From Terriglobia bacterium (GTDB taxonomy: Bacteria; Acidobacteriota; Terriglobia; Terriglobales; Acidobacteriaceae), in assembly GCA_020073565.1 (NCBI GenBank), contig JAIQEY010000004.1:124001-188000 (forward strand): a DNA stretch of 64,000 bases, read 5' to 3'. Positions 60,177 to 64,000 of the stretch are shown here, piece by piece. The translations under genes and the position numbers were made by a program. Every line of letters starts with the position of its first letter. Positions within the stretch are counted from its first letter, which is position 1. The notes below the pieces were generated by a model. The model saw only the letters and a program-made list of their open reading frames with translations. It ran no database searches and was not told where the DNA came from.

Positions 60177-62069
60177 TTACTTCGGGCCTTCGTCTTGAAC
60201 TGCCGGCGCGAATGACAGCGTCTGGGTCGTATGGATCTTCTGGGCTGGTAGAAGCAGGTCGAGCAGCAGGTCCTGTGGGGTAGCGGACGAGAACTCGACG
60301 TCATACGTTTCCCCTACCGTAATCGTAAGCTGTGCTTTGGTCGGACGCACGACATTCGCCGGTAGATCAGCGCCGTCTTTCGCGATATTCAACCACTCCA
60401 CCGGGCCGTTTGTATCGCGAAGAGACACCTGCATCGCTTGGTTGTTGGTCGAGATGTTGATCAGCCGGAGGCGGTATTTTTTGCCCGCCTGTAACTGCAG
60501 CGTTTTGCTTTGTGGCGTCCCGTTGATGAGCGCCAACTCCTGCAACGCGCCGAAATCGCCGATGCTGAATACGAACACCAGATCGGATGCAGGATCGAAT
60601 TTCTCTCCTGGCGGCAGCACGATCAACGGGCCGTAGATGCCGTTGGTGAGCTGCAATTGATCGTGCCAGTGCGTGTGATAGATGAATGTTCCGGTGCGCG
60701 GCGGCGCCATCCGAGCTACAAATGACGTTCCTGGCGCGACTGGTGGCATGATCTGTGTGTCTGTACCACTCCATCCTGGGACTCCGTCGTAATAACTCTC
60801 CAACTCGATTCCGTGCCAGTGGATGGCGGTTGGATCTTTGAGTCTGTTCACCACTTCGATTTCTACCGATTGGCTGCGCGTCAGCACGATCGGCGGACCG
60901 ATCAGTCCCGGCTTGCTCGGGGTGGCTACGGCTTGCGCGCCTTCACGCAACTGCAGAGCGTAGCGGGGCGCGCCGCTGCGTTCGCTGATCTCGAGTTGCA
61001 GTTTGCGATCTGTGTGCCACTCGGCGCCGGACGCCGCCCTTTTAGTCCCGGGTACGGTTATGCCCAATACGAGCTGCCCCATACCAGATGCTTCGTGCAT
61101 CGTCGCGTGCTCGTCCGGACGGGGGAGGGCCGCTCTCATCGACAGCCCCGGCACCCTGGGCACGATGGGCGGAGTCATGTGCTGGAGCATGTGGCAGTGA
61201 AAGAGCCATTGTCCAGGCCGATCCGGCGACCAACTCATGTCGAACGTTTCGCCCTGTGTGATTCGCTGGGTCACGACCATCGGTCGCGATTCGCCGTTGT
61301 AGCTTTGCACTCGCCCGCCGCGATTGAAAGCATCAATCCTGTAATAGAAGCCATGCAGGTGCAGCGCGTGCGGTTCATTGGTAGCGTTGATCCAGCGCCA
61401 ACGCACCGGTTGACCGATGTCATAGTGAAACCGCTGTGTGTAAGGCCAGGACTTGCCGTTGATAGTGGCCAGCGTTTCCCTGGCGTTGGCGCCGGGATGC
61501 TCTGACATCATCTCCATAACGAAGATCTCGTCGTTCGCGCTGCTGCCGGCCGGATCGACCACGAACGCGCCGGTCAACTCCGAGTTGATGCCGTAGCGCA
61601 ACTTCAGATCCTCGCCTTCCGACGCACCCCAATAAAAGTACAGCCCGGGCGTTGTTGCTTTGAATCGAACCTGCTCCACCGTTCCAGGTGCGATATGCAC
61701 GACCGCATCGCTGACGCCGGGATCTCCCAGGCCATGCACAGCGATCGGCACGGCGAGCGTGTTGTGCAAGGAGGCGCTAATTTCGGTGCCTTGGGTCACG
61801 CGGATCATCGGACCGGGAGTCTGCAGTGGGCGTCCAGGCTCGCCGAACGCATACACGGACAGCGCAATGCCGTCATCAGCTTCCGGATGCCACTCGCCCT
61901 TCGCGATCTCAAGCTGAACCGACAACACTCCATCGCGGAGGATGCCCGCCGGCGTGTGGTTCTGGTTTGCTTCGATTGGAGGCAACGACTCCGCCGGGAA
62001 TCCGAAAGTGGTAACGGCAAAGCACATCGGAAGCAGCCTTGCAATCCGCCCAAGCCAACCGCAGGTCAT
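60177..62069 (-). CDS. Multicopper oxidase with permuted domain order
   Basis: A 630-residue exported copper oxidase. It contains all four H-x-H pairs of the trinuclear centre and the type 1 ligands, but the order is unusual: NEPHALHLHG (His234, 237, 239) and FHCHMLQHM (His291, Cys292, His293, His297) come first, while AIHWHG (His417, His419) and YHTHWHD (His465, His467) come later. In laccases the last two motifs come first. An extra N-terminal cupredoxin domain (~60-175) has lost its ligands (VHGLG, YFYWGAS). Signal peptide ends near residue 26. GGAG lies 5 bases before the ATG. Confidence 0.9.
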   Translation of the reverse strand: MTCGWLGRIARLLPMCFAVTTFGFPAESLPPIEANQNHTPAGILRDGVLSVQLEIAKGEWHPEADDGIALSVYAFGEPGRPLQTPGPMIRVTQGTEISASLHNTLAVPIAVHGLGDPGVSDAVVHIAPGTVEQVRFKATTPGLYFYWGASEGEDLKLRYGINSELTGAFVVDPAGSSANDEIFVMEMMSEHPGANARETLATINGKSWPYTQRFHYDIGQPVRWRWINATNEPHALHLHGFYYRIDAFNRGGRVQSYNGESRPMVVTQRITQGETFDMSWSPDRPGQWLFHCHMLQHMTPPIVPRVPGLSMRAALPRPDEHATMHEASGMGQLVLGITVPGTKRAASGAEWHTDRKLQLEISERSGAPRYALQLREGAQAVATPSKPGLIGPPIVLTRSQSVEIEVVNRLKDPTAIHWHGIELESYYDGVPGWSGTDTQIMPPVAPGTSFVARMAPPRTGTFIYHTHWHDQLQLTNGIYGPLIVLPPGEKFDPASDLVFVFSIGDFGALQELALINGTPQSKTLQLQAGKKYRLRLINISTNNQAMQVSLRDTNGPVEWLNIAKDGADLPANVVRPTKAQLTITVGETYDVEFSSATPQDLLLDLLLPAQKIHTTQTLSFAPAVQDEGPK

Positions 62070-62134
62070 ACCTACTCCGATCCAAACGAAAGATTTTGAG
62101 GAAAATCGATCTATGGGCTCCCGACGGCAACAAT

Positions 62135-62311
62135 CTAGCCCCGCTTCGTGGATAGAGCCACCACCACGATGATGTTCCAGCAGACCACGAGAGTGTAAAA
62201 CAGGTTCACCACCCAGACCAGCTTTCTTACTCCCATGGCAATCGCCACTGCGATCAATTTGCTGATGCGTACACCACGCAAGTGCCCGAACTGGAGAGTC
62301 AGTTGCGCCAC
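62135..62311 (-). CDS. Possible small one-helix membrane protein
   Basis: A 58-codon frame from a GTG at 62311 with AGAGAGGTG about 9 bases upstream. The C-terminal half has a hydrophobic helix (LVWVVNLFYTLVVCWNIIVV) and a basic end (STKRG). It lies 65 bases before the multicopper oxidase on the same strand and may be co-transcribed. An internal ATG (MGVRKLVW) is also possible. It is short and could be chance. Confidence 0.35.
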   Translation of the reverse strand: MAQLTLQFGHLRGVRISKLIAVAIAMGVRKLVWVVNLFYTLVVCWNIIVVVALSTKRG

Positions 62312-62499
62312 CCGGGGTTCACCTCTCTCCGGTGTCCGCTTCTCGGCTTCAGAGCCTTTCTGTGAGCCAGTCTCTGCTGGGGAAATATCACGGCATGCTC
62401 GTGTTGCCTTAGTTCCGAAAGCCCTCCTGCGGTATGCTGGAGCTGGTTCGGTTGTTTCTGTCCGATAATGAATCCAAGACTTTCATAGAGGATGCGGCA

Positions 62500-64000
62500 A
62501 TGAAGGCTACGTCAAAGATCGCGGTGTTTGATACCACTCTAAGAGATGGCGAACAGGCAGCGGGAACCCGCCTGGGGAGTCGTGACAAGATCACGCTTGC
62601 GCGCCAGCTGGCCCGGCTGAAGGTGGATATTATCGAGGCCGGCTTCCCGGCGTCATCTCCCGAAGACTATGATGCCGTCCGGAAGATCGCGCAGGAGATC
62701 GAGGGGCCTACCATCTGTGCGCTGTCGCGCGCGGTGGCGGCCGACATCGAGTCCTGCGGTAAGGCGCTCGCCAAGGCCTCGCGCCCCCGCATTCACACCG
62801 GCATCGGCGTTTCCGACATTCACATCATGGGCAAGTTCCGCGACGAGCGGTATGGCAAGACGCTCGAAGGCAAGAGGGAAAAGCTGGTGGCGCTGGCCGT
62901 GGATTCCGTCAAGCGTGCGCGCAACTGCGTGGGCGACGTTCAGTTCTACGCCGAAGATGCCGGCCGCGCCGCGCCCTTGTACCTCTACGAGATGCTGGAG
63001 GCGGTCATCGATGCGGGCGCAACGGTCGTCAACATTCCCGACACCACGGGCTACACGGTTCCCGAGCAGTACGGCGCTCTGATTCGCGGCATTCGCGAGA
63101 ACGTTCCCAACATTGCGCGCGCCACCATCAGCGTACACTGCCACGACGACCTGGGTCTTGCGGTGGCCAATTCCCTGGCAGGTATTCGCAATGGTGCGCG
63201 CCAGGTGGAAGGGACGATCAACGGAATCGGCGAACGAGCTGGCAACGCCGCGCTGGAAGAAATCGTGATGGGCATCCGCACCCGCGCCGACTACTACGGA
63301 GTGAGCACCGGAATCGAGCCGCGCGAGTTCTTCCGCACCAGCCGCATGGTCGCCGACATGCTCGGAATGCCGGTCCCAGCCAACAAAGCCGTCGTCGGCT
63401 CGAATGCGTTTGCGCACAGTTCCGGCATCCACGTGGACGGATTCCTGAAAGACCGGCAGACCTACGAAATCATGCGTCCCGCCGACGTGGGAGTTACCGG
63501 GAGCCGGGTTGTCCTGACGGCGCGCACGGGCCGGGCCGGGCTTCGCTCACGGCTGGAAAAACTCGGCTACCAACTCTCCAAGCCGGAGCTTGATAGCATG
63601 TACCAACGCTTCCTGGCCGTGGCGGATAAGAAACAGGAAGTGCTCGATGAAGACCTGGCCGCACTGGTTCACGATGAATTCCCTCCGGTTCAGCAGAACC
63701 TGAAATTGGAGTACCTGCACAGTTACAGCGGTACGACAGCGATTCCGACCGCGACCGTGCGCTTGCTCGTGAACGGAAAGACGAAGGAAGGAGCTTCGAT
63801 TGGCGACGGACCGGTCGATGCCGTGTACAAGGCGATTGCGGGACTCACTGCCACCCACGCGAAACTCTTGCGCTATGACATTCGAGCCGTAACCGAAGGT
63901 ACCGAAGCCATGGGAGAAGTCACCGTACAACTGGAGATCGGCAACCGCCGCGTCATGGGCCGCGGTGCTTCCACCGACATCATCGAGGCCAGCGCAAAAG
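62500..64000 (+). CDS. leuA: 2-isopropylmalate synthase, 5' part
   Basis: The gene begins at 62500 with GAGG 8 bases upstream and runs off the right edge (500 codons seen). LeuA condenses acetyl-CoA with 2-ketoisovalerate in leucine synthesis. DTTLRDGEQAAGTRL starts the TIM barrel, VHCHDDLGLAVAN supplies metal-binding His residues, and GERAGNAALEE and NAFAHSSGIHVDGFLK are the family signatures. The C-terminal regulatory domain (from ~residue 400) is mostly present in the window. Re-citrate synthase, homocitrate or citramalate synthase are alternatives, but the whole pattern fits LeuA. Confidence 0.94.
   Translation, partial: MKATSKIAVFDTTLRDGEQAAGTRLGSRDKITLARQLARLKVDIIEAGFPASSPEDYDAVRKIAQEIEGPTICALSRAVAADIESCGKALAKASRPRIHTGIGVSDIHIMGKFRDERYGKTLEGKREKLVALAVDSVKRARNCVGDVQFYAEDAGRAAPLYLYEMLEAVIDAGATVVNIPDTTGYTVPEQYGALIRGIRENVPNIARATISVHCHDDLGLAVANSLAGIRNGARQVEGTINGIGERAGNAALEEIVMGIRTRADYYGVSTGIEPREFFRTSRMVADMLGMPVPANKAVVGSNAFAHSSGIHVDGFLKDRQTYEIMRPADVGVTGSRVVLTARTGRAGLRSRLEKLGYQLSKPELDSMYQRFLAVADKKQEVLDEDLAALVHDEFPPVQQNLKLEYLHSYSGTTAIPTATVRLLVNGKTKEGASIGDGPVDAVYKAIAGLTATHAKLLRYDIRAVTEGTEAMGEVTVQLEIGNRRVMGRGASTDIIEASAK

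Noticed and set aside
62235-62468. 77-codon plus-strand frame upstream of leuA
   Set aside because: Mixed composition without a start signal; the small minus-strand membrane frame explains part of the region better, and the remainder looks like leader DNA of leuA.

Overview
The window is high-GC bacterial DNA that most resembles a soil acidobacterium (Acidobacteriota, Terriglobia-like). Reasons: a CadC-type winged-helix/TPR regulator, a secreted pro-kumamolisin, a HAF-repeat secreted protein, several small secreted proteins of a kind common in that phylum, and many short palindromic repeats between genes. The taxonomic call is inference. I found no rRNA, tRNA, CRISPR array or insertion sequence.

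Layout. 1-5.2 kb: start of a HAF-repeat secreted protein, a winged-helix/TPR regulator, a glycine-zipper lipoprotein-like protein, a small Cys-rich protein and a rhomboid protease with TPRs. 5.5-11.6 kb: a muropeptide recycling block: an AmiE-like serine hydrolase fused to a NamZ-type exo-muramidase, a second AmiE-like hydrolase, MurQ and MurA. 12.0-28.2 kb: a surface-polysaccharide island with CDP-3,6-dideoxyhexose genes (rfbF, rfbG, rfbH), an NDP-sugar SDR, a NeuB-type synthase with a KdsC-like phosphatase, a ThDP enzyme, two paralogous FkbM methyltransferases and a GtrB-like glycosyltransferase on the plus strand. GtrA, GmhA and two GT-C type membrane proteins follow on the minus strand. 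28.3-31.9 kb: a compact polyprenyl-phospho-arabinose operon: a HAD-UbiA fusion, a DprE1-like oxidase and a DprE2-like reductase. 32.2-38.5 kb: a multi-PAS hybrid histidine kinase and a kumamolisin. 38.6-44 kb: two NTF2-like paralogues (one with a helix-turn-helix), pnp-rpsO, a response-regulator fragment and rpsU. 44-57 kb: mixed genes including a TIR-TM-WD40 protein, a frameshifted PD-(D/E)XK endonuclease, an M48 protease, a Tat-exported PLP enzyme, a TPR protein, an uncharacterised membrane protein and an ABC exporter. 57-64 kb: a beta-propeller/phosphoesterase, a multicopper oxidase with permuted domain order, and the start of leuA.

How the genes work together. The recycling block would trim peptidoglycan ends outside the cytoplasm, convert MurNAc-6-phosphate to GlcNAc-6-phosphate and feed MurA. 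The island and the arabinose operon would supply unusual activated sugars (a 3,6-dideoxyhexose or its branched derivative, a nonulosonate-like acid, a heptose and polyprenyl-linked arabinose) to envelope glycans assembled by the GtrB/GtrA and GT-C proteins. The most unusual items are the permuted oxidase, the fused recycling enzyme with a repeat-derived insertion in its paralogue, the rfbH cluster without a visible reductase partner, and the membrane protein at 53-55 kb.
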